From the NCBI GenBank assembly GCA_033557465.1, contig CM066031.1, positions 1,441,626,163 to 1,441,690,162 on the forward strand: a DNA stretch of 64,000 bases. The letters are read 5' to 3'. Positions 30,602 through 42,482 of this stretch are shown here, piece after piece; within the stretch, counting starts at the first letter, position 1, and every line of letters begins with the position of its first letter. The position numbers were made by a program, and so were the translations under genes. The notes under the pieces are model-generated. The model had not been told where the DNA came from. It made no database searches and saw only the letters and a list, made by a program, of their open reading frames with translations. Origin of the DNA: Ichthyophis bannanicus. Lineage: Eukaryota; Chordata; Amphibia; Gymnophiona; Ichthyophiidae.

Positions 30602-31757
30602 GTAATTGGTTACATATTGTAATGAGGAAATGCATTTAGCAAAATATGTTCATATAACAGTGTGCAAAATTACTCCAAAATAAAAGAGAAAGTTCGCTTG
30701 TATTGATGGAAACATCAAACTTATGGAACTTCATCAGTGCTTACAGACATTGCTTTCCATATGCATGGGAATTGTAGGACAGTTTTTCCAGCGGCAGACA
30801 GCATGGGACCACTGAGTCCCCATCAGTTTTATGTTACAGCTGATGCACTGTCCTTCAATGGCAGGAGAAGGATCACACTATAAACCCAGAAAAGAGAAAG
30901 CAGAACACTGTGAAGAGAAGGGTTGTTATCACGTGTGGGCATGGAAAAAAATTCATTTTGTGTTACGTTATTTCATTTCCTATTTATGTTGTTTATTTTC
31001 CTTATGCCCTTTCCATCAAAGTCAACAGGGAAAGTAATACATGCTATTTCACCTATGAAATTGTGTCTTTCCAACTCATTATATCTGTTTCAAACAATAA
31101 ACCCTCCAACACTTAAAACACTCACCATTCAGCTCCCTGATCCTATAAAACCTTCTACCTTCAACATACAACACAACTCATCCCTCTCCTGCATTAAGAC
31201 TTCCCGTCTCCAATATACTACCCCCCTATTCAGCTCCCTACCCCAAATATATTCCTTACCCCACTCCCAAGAACCATTCTGCCTCCAATGTGCATTTCGC
31301 TAGTCATCTCAACACCACCTATCTGCACGCAGCTTCTACACCAACGTAAGCCCTACCAGTGCTGCCTCACTCAGTTCTCCTATCCTCAGTATGCCTCCAC
31401 TAACCCTCACCATCCAATAAGCCTCTGACCACCAATACACATATACTTCCTTTCCCACTCACTAAGCACCCCATTCTACCATGCAGTCACTCCATTCAGC
31501 ATCACCATCCACTACGGCTCCTGATTGCACTCCCACACTTATTAACCCTCCCAATCCCCCAGTCACTAAAGCCCTTTGCACCCCTTCATTCACTAACTTC
31601 CCATTTTAATGCACATGGACACTCAGCCCCATCACCCAGTCAATCCCCCATCTCAAGGCACCTCTGCAATCATCTCCACCATCCCTGATGCACACAAAAT
31701 GTTCAAGGTCCTGTAATGTCCATTTATTGGGAAGGTCAACAGCAGTGGGGTAGGTTA
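30602..31757. other. Intron DNA, no gene seen
   Basis: AT-rich, then a C/A/T-rich stretch (31.1-31.7 kb, repeated ccctcc/cactca words). No repeat was identified with confidence. Confidence 0.4.
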
Positions 31758-32521
31758 ATGGAAGGGTGATTTAACCATTAGGCAGACTAGGCAGAAGCTT
31801 CTAGAGAGAGCGAAAGAGGGTGGAAAATAGCAGCTGCAGTCAAAGCAAAACAATAGGTCTAGACAGCCACACTAGCCTGTGCTTATATTTGTTGGGAGGG
31901 TGGGAAGCTTTCAGATATCCCATTTACTTGTTCAATAGTGATTGAACCAGATAAATAAACCAAAATTCCAATTGCATGATATTAAGGGAAGCATAATATG
32001 ATGCTTTGTGTAATATCTTTTTTTGTATCGTTCTGTTTTATTGTTATTAATTATGGGGGTCATGTTAGAAGCCCTATTCATGATTTGGGCATCTGAAAAT
32101 GGGCATGCAGATGTGCAAACCCCAAAGATGTCTCCAGAGCCATTTTAGAAAGCTAGATATAGAGACATCTGCGACACGATCACATCCAAATTGCAAGGGG
32201 GCGTGTCGGGAGCATGGCTTGCGTGGTGCTACGGAGATGCACATCACCTAGACCTGCTCTTGACCATGAATAAGTTGCAAAAAAGAGTGAAACGTGCACT
32301 GACCACAACAATAAACTTTCCCAGATCAACATTGGACATTAGAGGGGCAGAAGCAAACAACCCTGTGGCGCTGAAATTTAAAGGTAAGCACAGCAGGACT
32401 GTTTATATCCATTGCTGCTGCTGCCTGTTCCAAGAGGAGCAACAGCGACGGTAATGGGCAACCCCAGAAGGCAGGTGCTTCAGGCAACTGTCTAGTTCGC
32501 CTAATGGTAGAGTCGGCCCTG
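31758..32521. mobile_element. hAT-like non-autonomous element, decayed, inside the intron
   Basis: The left end aagggtgatttaaccattag plus gcagactaggcag is the imperfect inverse of the right end (ctgtctagttcgcctaatgg then tagagtcggccctg). The paired 'accattaggc / gcctaatggt' cores are the clearest part. No target duplication was found. A similar right end (gtctaatggtagagctggcc then ctg) closes the copy at 49777. Confidence 0.4.
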
Positions 32522-32817
32522 CCTCCGCCCCTCTTGAGGAGGAAAATAATTTGTTACTAAAAGAATAAAACAAATAGAAAAAACATTTAAGTGACAGTAC
32601 AAACAACGTTCCCATGGAGCCGTGTGGGAGTCCTCCTCCTACACTGCTGGTAGGAAAAGATGCTGCAATACTGTGTTTTATTCGCAATATCATAACACAA
32701 CCTCTACTGAAGTGGAGGACGCCTGTGAAATTTCGTGGGAACATTGAGTATAAGCACCTTCCTCTTTTGTGAAACCCGATTTTGTTTTCTTCATATGCTG
32801 TTTCCCTACTCTTGCAG

Positions 32818-33022
32818 ATGTCCAACAGGTGATGACTGGTGGTTTACAGGTGGAAAGTGTGAGAAGAAAGGCTCTACTAATGACACTGTCATAATAGCGG
32901 TTTCTTCTTCGATTGCTGTACTCGTTGTCATGCTAATAATCACTATCGTGAGTGTCTTCTGTCTAAAGAAGAAATACAAGAAAAAGCACATAGAAAGCAA
33001 TGGAGGCTTTACTCTTGCAAAT
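32818..33022 (+). CDS. Host gene exon: end of EGF domain, transmembrane helix, basic cytoplasmic start
   Basis: Acceptor ctcttgcag at 32817, donor gtaagt at 33023. The phase joins the 30.4-kb exon perfectly. It supplies Cys5 and Cys6 in a C-x2-G-x2-WWFTGGKCE context, a short juxtamembrane stretch, then about 25 hydrophobic residues (IIAVSSSIAVLVVMLIITIV...) and a stop-transfer run KKKYKKKH. The WW-x-x-G-x-x-CE loop directly before a membrane helix is what I associate with the second EGF of IMPG2/IMPG1-type proteoglycans and related membrane mucins. An EGF-ligand-type precursor is the alternative. No gene symbol is given because the rest of the protein is not seen. Confidence 0.8.
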
Positions 33023-33744
33023 GTAAGTGTAAGAGCCACAACTTTCACTGCAGAGTTCCAGGGTGGGCATCTGTCCACTTCTATTCCATTCAGGGCAATC
33101 ATGGATGCTCTATCATAAACACGTTCTGTTGATGATGCATTGATGGGTAATCTGTTCTCATGTTTAAACCCCCTAAAAGAAAACGGAGCACAGTGCTGAG
33201 GGTTGCAATCTATTTACTTAATGGAACAAAATCCCAAAGCTGGAAATATTTTGATATGTCCATCCATGTTCACAAATTTGTGTGTAGGCATTCTGAGGGG
33301 CATGGTTTGGCAAGAGCAGAGAGGAGGTTGAGATGTATACATGTAGGCATTTAATGAAACTCTTTCTAAGAAAGTGAAAATAGTAATGAGCTACCACTTT
33401 GTTAGTCAAACATCAAGTAAGTGTCAGGTATAATCAGCCCCTTGCAAGTTATATTTCATATAAAGCCGTGCTCTCATGGTCCTACTTACAGGTTTCTACT
33501 GTATTATTACATTTTTTTTCTTCAGAGATCAAAGTTTGCGCTGCATTTGACATACATCTGACACACATAAAGCAGAGAATGCAAAGTACATTGGAGATAT
33601 ATTTACTGAAGTGTCTTACCATGTTTTAGCATGCACTAATGCAATTAACATACGTTGTTAGTAAAGAAGTCCATTGCATAAAATTGAACCTGTGGTATAT
33701 AACACGTGTTAATGCATATTAGTGTGTGGTTATGCCCTCATATC
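33023..33744. other. Intron DNA, no gene seen
   Basis: No coding signal. The plus ORF continuing from the exon past 33022 is intronic read-through. Confidence 0.4.
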
Positions 33745-33990
33745 TGGAGTGGAGGAGTGGCCTAGTGGTTGAGGCAAGGTACTTCAGGCCAGAAGGTTGG
33801 GGGTTCAAATCCCACTAGAGGACAGCAACCTTGGGCTGGAAGGACTGGGGTTTCTAGTCTCACAGGTGCTCCTTGTGGTCTTGGGCAAGCCACTTAACCC
33901 TCCATAGCCCGTGTTCCCTGTAAAATAGTTATCTCCAAGTTATAATGCCCTGTTCAATGTAATTTCAGTTTGTTCAATATAAACCACACT
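33745..33990 (+). repeat. CORE-SINE, plus strand
   Basis: ggaggagtggcctagtggtt tRNA-like head with B-box-like gggttcaaatccc, then gggcaagccacttaaccctc core and an AT-rich tail. Confidence 0.75.
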
Positions 33991-34473
33991 GAAGCAGAAT
34001 AGCACAGTATATAAGAGAATAAAAGTAAATAAATATCTTTTAGTAAATCTAGCCCTTGTTCTTGCTGGGCTTGATTTATGTCAGCATAGTCAAGAACAGC
34101 CCTTTGTACAATGATTTTGTGGTGATTCCATTTCACCAACTATGGATTCAATGATTCCATTACTGAATATTTTATTTCCTTGTATGTTTGTGACCTGTGA
34201 ATGGCCAAAACCAGATTTTCTACAGCCTGTAACAAGACAGAGGGGACAAGTGTGGGATAAACAACCACAAAGGGAAATTGTTTGAGCCCCAGTGAACTCT
34301 GATAGGAAAATAATTACCAGAGTCCCAAAGCCTCCACATCTGCATGTGTTGGAAAATTATTTCTAGTCATAAATTCTAGCCTCGCAGCTCTGTCATATGA
34401 CAAATAGAAAGAAACACAGTCAGCAGCAGGGCAAACTTAGAAAATAATATATGTTTTCTTTCTATTTCTATAG

Positions 34474-34538
34474 GTAGCAAACCCATGAAGCAACAGATTA
34501 TCCAAAAAAATGACTATCGAGATTCAAACATTTTTTAA
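34474..34538 (+). CDS. Possible last exon of the EGF/transmembrane gene
   Basis: A pyrimidine-rich stretch ends ttctatag at 34473. In one frame a hydrophilic tail with KQQIIQKNDYRDSNIF and a stop at 34536-34538 follows, plausible as a cytoplasmic end. That frame does not fit the strong phase-0 donor at 33023; it would need the weaker donor at 33027. With the strong donor the tail would be only four residues. So the exon is plausible but its joining is unsettled. Confidence 0.3.
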
Positions 34539-34854
34539 AAAACCCTGGTCTTTCTTTGGTTGCATCTGAACACGAAGTGCAGCATATCTGAATATGGATT
34601 TTATCTCACCTCTCACACATCATTAATAAAGTCCATTTGCTGTTGAGCAAAGCTCAGCGAAATTCTATTCATGAGTTCCTGAATATTTATATGAGTTTAA
34701 TGAAGCAGTGTGCAGGAAAGCGCTCTTTTTGTCAAAAAGTCTTACCCAACCAGGCTGCAGTTCTTGCCTTCTTCTTCTCCTTGCTCCAGGATATAGATGT
34801 AAGTGTCAGCTAAAGCTGTGTATGAGGCGGATGCCAGCCTGAAGGTGTGCCCCA
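34539..34854. other. No gene; possible 3' UTR of the preceding gene
   Basis: An aataaa lies in the ttaataaagtcc stretch near 34622, which could serve as the polyadenylation site if the exon call is right. Confidence 0.3.
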
Positions 34855-35065
34855 TATGAGAACATAACATAAGATACGCCATACTGGGTCAGACCAAAAG
34901 TCCATCAAGTCCAGTATCCTGTTTCCTATAGGTCACAAGTACCTGTCAGGTTCCAAAAACTTAACAGAGTCCATGCTGCTTATCCTTGCACTGGCTCTGC
35001 AGTCCTGGTTTTCTGACAAGCCTTTCCTGGTTCATCATGGGACAAACAGCATTGATTTCAATGGG
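34855..35065 (-). mobile_element. CR1-like LINE 3' end, minus strand
   Basis: The block agaacataacataagat, gccatactgggtcagacc and ccagtatcctgtttc is the reverse of the 3' terminus seen at 46.12-46.39 kb, which ends in tcttatgttctta, the short terminal repeat style of CR1. Confidence 0.75.
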
Positions 35066-36184
35066 TAGAACAAGGTACTACAAACACCGTACCGCACTAG
35101 GGATGTAAGCTGAAAACCAAGACCAGCTTTAAATGTCCCCACTAGAAGTGGGTAAGTTGACTGCTATGGATATCTATACAACATTTGGAGCTATCTTATG
35201 AATATAGATGGGATAATCTATGGTCGAATATAATCTTTCCCATGGTGGTTTATTTTGTATTATTTAAAAAGTAGAAGCATTGGATCTTTTTGTGGTTTTT
35301 ATTCTGGTCCTTTATTATTTGCAGCATGTGGAAGAAGTGTCATGAAATTCATCAAATGCTACTTCAAATCCAATTTATTGTCAAGCTGTTTGGTATTTCT
35401 TAATAGTGATTCCAGAGGACATTATATAAAACATTTAACAATTGCCTCTTTCAGCTTCGTAAAACAGTAGAATTCAAACACGCAGTAATCAATGTTGTAA
35501 AAAGCAAGAATTATGATGAATTTCCCATGAAGGCTGAGAACGTGAAAATGAAGCTCTTATATCTAGGGTGCGCCCTGGCAGTGTTCTCTATGAAAAACTG
35601 AAGTGTCTCTATGGAAACCGAAGAATGCTTTAAAACCAAGGACGCCATTAAACAAAGCCAAAGTTTTTAACAGCCCTCTTGAATACTAATCCATCTTCTG
35701 ACCTGCAAACCTCACTCTTTATAATGTGCTTGCTTGGTGGTATGAATTGCCTGGACTTTATAATCATCAGATACCCTAGCCATCTTTTAGCTATAAACAA
35801 GCCTGACCCCAGCCAATTCACTTGTACAAGCAGTTTCACAACACTCAAAAGTCTGAAGCATACAGAATGTGCTGTGAGCAACTTCAGTCCCAGCGCCCAG
35901 AATTATAGCAGGTGGATGACATACTTTATTTTCAATATTTATTGACCACTTCCCCAGTCAAAATGACTGCTCTTAAACATACAGTACTCCAAGAACTTTC
36001 TCAAAGAAAAATGTAGCTGGAAGGGGTGAAATATGTTTGGCCTATCCCAAAGACTGAGTTTTACCATCCTGGTGAGTGAGACTGAAGGCAAATGGGAGAT
36101 TTTTCTCATGGTGCATATGTGGCATACATTTGGAAAGATTTGCATGGTGTATTGCTTTAAAAATGAAAGAAGCACCACAAAATG
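35066..36184. other. No gene seen
   Basis: Short ORFs only, none with recognisable content. Confidence 0.4.
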
Positions 36185-37620
36185 ATATTTACCTTTCTCT
36201 GATTTTATTTTAACTCATAATTTTTCAATCCCTCCCTCCAGAGCAGAACTAGGACATTTCCCTGTAGAACTCACTATACTAAAAAAGTCTGATTCTAGTT
36301 TCATCTCAGTAACAGAAACAGAAACTCTCTCCAGTACCAGGCATATTGTGAAGTAATACAAAGCCCTAGGATAGAACAAATCTCTCATTTTATAACTGCA
36401 CCAGCAAAGCCCTATCTAGGAAAAGGCAGCAGTGTAAATATTTAATTGAGTCCTATAACATCAATACCACCTACTGGAAAAATTGAACAAGCTGGATTAC
36501 TACAGATCCCTACACAGGCAGTGCTAAGAAGAACACCTTGCCACAGTCAACCATGCTAAATACAGACAGACCCTCATCAAGTACAGAATAAATCACCACA
36601 ACAAAAACAGAAATATGTAGGCAAAAATTAACAAATCCCAAGAAGCCAGACTCTGCATTCAGGGCAATGGCAGAAAAACAGAAACACTAACACATTTCCC
36701 CTGTCCTGCGCAAAATATGAAGATAGCAGATGTAAATTCCAAAAACTAACATATCCAATCACTAACCTGAAAATAAAATGATTAATTTTCTACCTTCGCT
36801 GTCTGGTGATTTCATTTTTCTAATCATGTGGGTCCCGGTCTTTGGTTTAACTTCTGCCTTGCTCTGACTGTCCTTTTAACTCAGTTTCCAGGGTCTCCTG
36901 TCCATTTGCCATTTCTTTTCTCTCCTCTCACCTTCTTTACTCTCTTCTCTGCATTCGTCTCTGGTATTTATCTTTTCCTTCTAGCTTTCTTCCATTTATT
37001 TTTCTGCCTTTCTATCCACCTAGATTTCACCCCTACATCTCCCCATCCAGTCTTCCAGCTCCCTCTTTTTACTGCATCTATCTATAGCTTTCTTTCTCCC
37101 CTCTCCATTTCCTTCCCAATACCCATGTCCAGCACCTCTCCTCCATCTTTTCCTTTCTGTCTTCTACGTTCAGCATCTCCCCCTTTCTTTTCTTTCACAC
37201 TCCCATATCCCGAATCTCATTGTCTTTTCCCTTCCCCTGTGTCTATCATCCAACTTTCCCTGTCTAGCTTCCTCCCCTCGCCTCTCCCTGTGTTCCCTTC
37301 TCCCTCGTTTCAGTATCTTTTGCTCACTTCCCTTCCCTCTCGGCTGAATATCTCCATCTCTCTTCCCCATCACTTCCTTTTCCATTCCAAAGTGCTGCTG
37401 ATGCTGCTGTCCTCTTGGGTCTGCAGCAAAAGTAACACCAAAAGGCAGCATGGGGCCTCGGAGGACATCCGCGCGCTGAGCGTCTTCTGGTCCTCTCCCT
37501 CTCCGATGCAATGGTTCCTGTGTCAGAGGTTGGAGGGGGCATGACTGGTGGACACCAAGCCTGTGTTCAGACTCCACTTTTTCTGCTGTCAGGACAGGCC
37601 GGGGGTGGGGGGGGGGGAGT
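36185..37620 (+). repeat. Pyrimidine-tract repeat-family copy B
   Basis: 36240-36790 is the AT-rich module (gagcagaactaggacatt, tctccagtaccaggcatatt, aaaaatatttagg-like words shared with 43.3 and 46.85 kb). 36800-37390 is the C/T tract, and 37390-37600 a GC-richer end with gctgctgatgctgctgtcc. The 238-codon plus ORF here (36828-37544) is compositional. A G-run at 37605-37617 marks the end. Confidence 0.65.
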
Positions 37621-38204
37621 TGGAGGAAACAATTTGCTTATAATCTGCGTGTGAGGATGGTGCCTTGGTGTGGGAGCTGGAGAGCTCTGCCAAATGCATG
37701 TATCACAATGACGCATGCAACTTGGTATTTATATAGCGTGCGCTCATCAGGGATGACTGGGGCAGGTAAGCCTGTTCACATAGGAGCCAAAAGTACTTTG
37801 AATTGGAGTCTCAGAGTATGTGAATGACCCTTCTACCAGATTACTTGGAACAATGGCATACATTCCACCTAAGCAGCCTTCGATGTGCTGGGAGCATAGG
37901 CAAGAAGAAGACCCACTGGCCTACCACTCGGGGAAAAGCAATCAGGTTAGCAGACTAATTTCAGCAAAAATCTGGCATGCCTTAAACAGACCCTGCCATG
38001 GTTCCTTCTCCTCACATGGATTTCCATGGTAATAGGAAAACTACATGAGAAAGGGAGTGGGCTGCCTCTGGGCCTGTGAGCATTCTTATTTTTGGCACTG
38101 TGGTTTGCAAATCACTCAGGAACCTCCTAGGGCCAGATTCAGGCATAATAACACTCTGTGCAACTGCCAAAAGTGCATCCCCCCTCCCCCTTAGGACCTA
38201 GATT
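37621..38204. other. No gene seen
   Basis: No coding or repeat signal strong enough to call. Confidence 0.35.
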
Positions 38205-38280
38205 GTCCGCTATTAGAAACAGGATACCAAGCTTGATGGACCCTTGGTGTAACCCAGTATGGCTTATCTTATGTTCTTAT
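38205..38280 (+). mobile_element. CR1-like LINE 3' terminus, plus strand
   Basis: gaaacaggataccaagcttg, then atggacccttggtgtaaccc and ttatcttatgttctta: the last part of the same 3' end found at 46.3 kb. Confidence 0.7.
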
Positions 38281-38845
38281 TTATTTATTTATTACTTATT
38301 TAACAGCTTTTATATACCGTCTTCTCCTTAAGTCAAAGCGATTTACATTAAAATGTTCAGTTCACATAAAACATATCAAGTGGGGGTAACAAGTGCAAGT
38401 TAAACAGAACAAAGTGTTAAAGGGGATTGTATTAGAAATTTCGGCATGTAGGATAACTTTGTACATTTGGAATATCGTGATCAGGTATGGACAGACAGTA
38501 GGTTGGTTTACCAAAGTCCTACTTCAGTGGTGGCAGCCAATCATCCTTTGTATGTTATGTTCCCATAGTGGTCTATGAACAGAAAGGTTTTTAAGTTCTT
38601 TATGAAGTCTTTAATATCGTGTAGCATGCGAAGTCCGTCCAGAAGGGAGTTCCATAGCGTTGGTGCATTCAGTGAGATTGCCCTGTTAACTGTTGACTGC
38701 ATTGCTTTGGGGTAATCACTGGGAGTGATCAACGTGTTCTTGGTATTTATTCTTCTTGGCCGGTTTTCAGGATCCCTCTTTATGAGGTCCTGAAGTGTTT
38801 CAGCTGAACTATCGTGCAGTGGGGAAGAAAGAAGGGGGAGCAGTT
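38281..38845 (-). mobile_element. L2-like LINE 3' end, minus strand
   Basis: The 3' terminus ttatttatttattacttatt then ttatataccgtct matches 16115-16196. The minus ORF (38732-38541) contains APTLWNSLLDGLRMLHDIKD and FIKNLKTFLF, the L2 C-terminal block. Confidence 0.75.
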
Positions 38846-39299
38846 AACTATCACCATTTCAAGTTAACTAATAACTAAAATTAGACACAGTCGTGTGTAA
38901 ACCCCTCGCTCCCTTTTCTTTCCTTTTTTGGTTTTACTTCCTGTAGGAGTAGACGTTAAGGGATTCACCATCAGAGGCTTCAGCAAAAATAACCCTCTGC
39001 CTGCAGTGTCTGGAAATAGTTTCTTGGGATGGGATCAGCAAAAGATGGGAGGCCTCACGCTTAGGCATCACTCACTCCTTTGCACATTATTCAAAAATAG
39101 TGCTTTAAAAGTTTGTTCCAAACCAGAGACATTTACTGAGAATATTAACGAATTGTGCAGTAAGAAAATGATGACAATGGTATAGCAAAATGAAGGGGGA
39201 TAGTTTAGAAGTTTGATTTGTAATTTCCATGTGGAAAATACAACGTTTAAACATGGAAATGGCATCCACGTATAAATGGTAATGTTAGAGCAAAATTTA
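38846..39299. other. No gene seen
   Basis: No supportable signal. Confidence 0.35.
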
Positions 39300-39530
39300 C
39301 ATGGGGATTAGCCTAATGTTTAGAGCACTGGTTTTGGAAGCAAGAGACCAGGGTTGGATTCCCACTTGCAGTCCTTGTGGCCTTGGGCAAGTCACTTAAC
39401 CCTCCATTGCCTCAGAAGAATCCTATCAACGTTCCTGTTTAATGTACATTACCAAGTTTAAGTTACAATGTAAACCGCTTTGACTAAAATGATAAAGCGG
39501 TATATAAAACCTGTTAAATAAATAAATAAT
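39300..39530 (+). repeat. CORE-SINE with LINE-type tail, plus strand
   Basis: ggggattagcctaatgttta head, gggcaagtcacttaaccctc core, then aaaccgctttgactaaaa and ggtatataaaacctg followed by a taaataaataaat tail. The tail matches the 3' terminus of the L2-like LINE (16115, 38281), so the SINE probably uses that LINE's machinery. Confidence 0.75.
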
Positions 39531-40789
39531 GCTATCTAGAAATTGCAATAGGGCATGCCAGAGAGTGCTTAGAGTGTGGCATGGATGGGTCAAAACGTTA
39601 TATGTGTATTCTCCATTTCATATAGAGAATGCACGTGTACGACCAAAATTGTCCACATAAAGATTTATAACTGCTCCCCTGGCATGTATAGGTTTTTAAA
39701 AAGTGCTCTTCTTGGACAGCTCTTTACAGGAGGATTTAACAGGGTAAAGCAAGAAGCTCCTCCCTCCCCCTCCTTGGGAGAACACTGAGATCACAACTCC
39801 CTCGGCTGCCTCCCACTGCCCTTTCTAGTCGACAGCCCTTCTGATCCATGATACTTCGAGACTTACTGGGTTCCCAATTTATAATTCCAGTTGACCCCTG
39901 GAATTGGCAGTTACTACCTCAAAAGACAGCATCACTATCCCTATGAACCTTCCCATAATTAGAAAATGCCCCCTTTTGTATATATAGGACACATGGGGTA
40001 ATTATTTTTAAAAAATTTTCTGCACATAAATCCTGTTTTACAGGCAGTAAAGGCTTTTATCAAATTGCCTGAGCACGTATGCACATAAAAAGCGTGTGCC
40101 TTCATCTCCAAATCTGCACAGATGCATTCCCAGGGGTGTAGTTTAGGCAGAGCAAAGCTGAGATTGCGATGCATACACGTATTCTATGAAATGTGCCTGT
40201 ATATGTGTAGAGTACGTGCCGACAGATACAGCTTTTTCAGAGCACCTGTCCATCTGTGCACTACTGGGTCTGGATCTTGGAGCCTAGTTTATAAAGGCAT
40301 ATATTGTCTTTATAAAACAGACGACTTTCTGAACTTCTCTCGTAGGCATCTTGTGATAAAAGCAAGCCGTAAAATACACTAGTGGAGATGATATAGGTAA
40401 ATCATTTTAAATAGTAGCCTTTTGGCTAAAACAATGGGCTGAGAACACAGTATAGAATTTGGATATTCAGCATCTATCACATTCTGGATTCAGCTGCCAA
40501 ATTTACAGATTTTATTTAAACGCCATATCCAGTGTTAAAAAACCACAGAATTTAAACATTGTCCCATTTGGTTTTGCCCAGAACTGACATTAGTTGCACT
40601 AGTCTCTAGTTTCTTGGAATATCCCTGGGGCCCTTTTAAAAATGTATCCATCCTCCAGGCCACGGGTACAGTAATTGTTTTAAGATGATAGGTCAATGAT
40701 TACTAGTAACAGATAAGCAATTTCATGTTTGAGAAAATGAGTTAGGAAAAAAACAGCAGTTAGGGTGAAAGGTTTTGTATTTTTAAATC
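39531..40789. other. No gene; dispersed repeat near 39.6 kb
   Basis: 39600-39750 resembles the minus strand of 5.76-5.88 kb. The rest shows nothing. Confidence 0.35.
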
Positions 40790-41140
40790 ATGCCACACAC
40801 CCCATGCATTTTGAAAGCCCAGATAAAATATATTCAATGCATTAAGCATTGTTTAATGGTCAGGTGAAAGAGACAGTGAAAGCCAAAAGGACATCTTTTG
40901 AAAACCAACACAAAGGGATTTGAATTTAGCTCAAGGCAAGTTACATTCAGGTACAATAGGTCTCTTTGTAGCCCCAGAGGGGCTGACAATCTAAGTTTAT
41001 ACCTGAGAAATGAGCATAAGCATTGGTAGATTAGATGTAAAACAGCAATAAGGCAAACCAAGAGAGAATTTGAAAAGAAGCCTGCCAGAGAGGCAAAAAT
41101 GAGTAATAAAATTCTTTTACATCCTGGGGATTTGTAATTC
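40790..41140 (+). mobile_element. CR1-clade LINE fragment split by a CORE-SINE
   Basis: Left piece (to 40918) and right piece (41038-41135, ggcaaaccaagagagaattt then gaaaagaagcctgcc) correspond to the stretch before RT in the CR1 copy at 57.5-57.85 kb (ex: KREFEKKLAMESKMHNKNFF there). The middle, 40919-41037, is a minus-strand SINE tail (cagaggggctgacaatctaa). Confidence 0.6.
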
Positions 41141-41279
41141 TTTATTTTGTCAATTTTATTTATTACATCTTCTAGATTTACAGTGATTTGCTTCAGGGGC
41201 CATAGAATGCCTCTTTGAATGGGGAGGACCAAGCTCCGCCTTGATTCTGCCCTAAGTTCTACCCTAACTCCGCCCCTAA

Positions 41280-41520
41280 CCCCCTGTGGACTTCTCCTTC
41301 TGTTCCACTGATAGGGATCCCATCTCCTGCAGGCAGAACAGGAGGGAATAGCTGCAATTGCAGCAGACTCCTTCTGTCTGCTACCAGGAGATTGGATCCC
41401 TGCGGACAGACAGAAGGAGTCTTTGCCACGATCACGGCGGCCTTCCACCCCTGCCTGCGGGGATCCGATCTCCCACGGGTAGATAAAAGGAGTTTGCCGT
41501 GTTCATAGCTGCTCTCTTCT
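41280..41520. repeat. Palindromic, GC-rich block
   Basis: Inverted arms around agctgcaattgcagc at about 41358: ctccttctgttccactg...gggatcc on the left against ggatccc...gacagacagaaggag on the right. A third partial arm (gcctgcggggatccgatctc) follows. Confidence 0.55.
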
Positions 41521-41574
41521 CTGTTAGTAGCAATATTTTGGTGGAGCTAGGGCCCGTGTGACCCACCCCATTCC

Positions 41575-42200
41575 AATGCTGTTGATTGCTTTAGTTGTTC
41601 CACATTACCATCTCTCTAACAACAACAAACATTCTCCAGTACTAGGTATATTGTGAACTAATACAAAACCCTACAACACAGTCACTGAGTATCTATAGAG
41701 CAAATCTACCATACCATATGAGCACCAACTTCCAAAACTCACATAAGGAGCCTACCCAAAAAAAAGCATCACTGTAAATACTGCAACAGGCCCTGGAACC
41801 TCCAACACCTATTTGAAAAGCTGAACAATTCAAATTACTACAGTACAGATCCCTACATACAAACTCCATGTTAACAGAACACCTGACCTTGTTCACACAT
41901 TCAGAACACAGACCTCACCAAGTACAAAATAAGTGACCATAATCTAAAAATAAACATATGTATATAAAAACTGCAATCCCAAGAAGCTAGATTCTGCATA
42001 CGATACAATACCAGAGAAATATAAAGATGTGCATTTCCAAATACTGAATAAAATATAAAGATAGCACCAAGTCTGATCATTAAATTCAAAATAAAATTCT
42101 CTTCTATCTTTATTGTGCGACCATTTTATTATCTGATCATGCTGGTCCCAATCTGTGGTTTCTGCTTTCCTCCATCTCTAAGTGCCCCCTCCTGTCTACT
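41575..42200 (+). repeat. Pyrimidine-tract repeat-family copy C (truncated)
   Basis: Carries the AT-rich module (ctctctaacaacaacaaaca, tactaggtatattgtgaact, catgttaacagaacacctg) almost word for word as at 43.3 and 46.9 kb. It is cut off about 80 bp into the C/T tract. Confidence 0.75.
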
Positions 42201-42261
42201 TCCCCCCAGGGACGGCATGAGGGTGATGCAGGGTCATTTGGGGAGACTTGCTGCGGCATCA

Positions 42262-42482
42262 AAAATGCAATGTGTGCCTTTGAGTCAGTCCTGACTCCTA
42301 GCGACCCAGAAGCTCCTGGGTTTTCTTGGCAGTGTCACCGGAAGTAGATTACCAGGCCTTTCTTCTGAGGCAATGGAGGGTTAAGTGACTTGCCCAAGGC
42401 CACAAGGAGTGCTAGTGGGAATTGAATCCTGGTTGCTTGGTTACCAAGCCAGTGTTCTAACCACTAGGCTACTCCTCCACTC
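42262..42482 (-). repeat. CORE-SINE, minus strand
   Basis: Ends ccactaggctactcctcc (head in reverse), with gacttgcccaaggccacaag (core in reverse) and a tgagtcagtcctgactccta end similar to 787-805 and 54760. Confidence 0.75.

Noticed and set aside
31758..32521. Target-site duplication for the hAT-like element in the intron
   Set aside because: The eight bases outside each proposed end (ggttaatg and cctccgcc) do not match, so the boundaries remain uncertain.
33748..33830. tRNA gene
   Set aside because: A- and B-box-like words are there, but they belong to the head of a CORE-SINE; no cloverleaf or acceptor stem.
36828..37544. 238-codon plus-strand ORF with hydrophobic stretches
   Set aside because: The same C/T-composition effect; the apparent membrane segments are Leu/Phe/Ser runs from tct/ctt/ttc codons.
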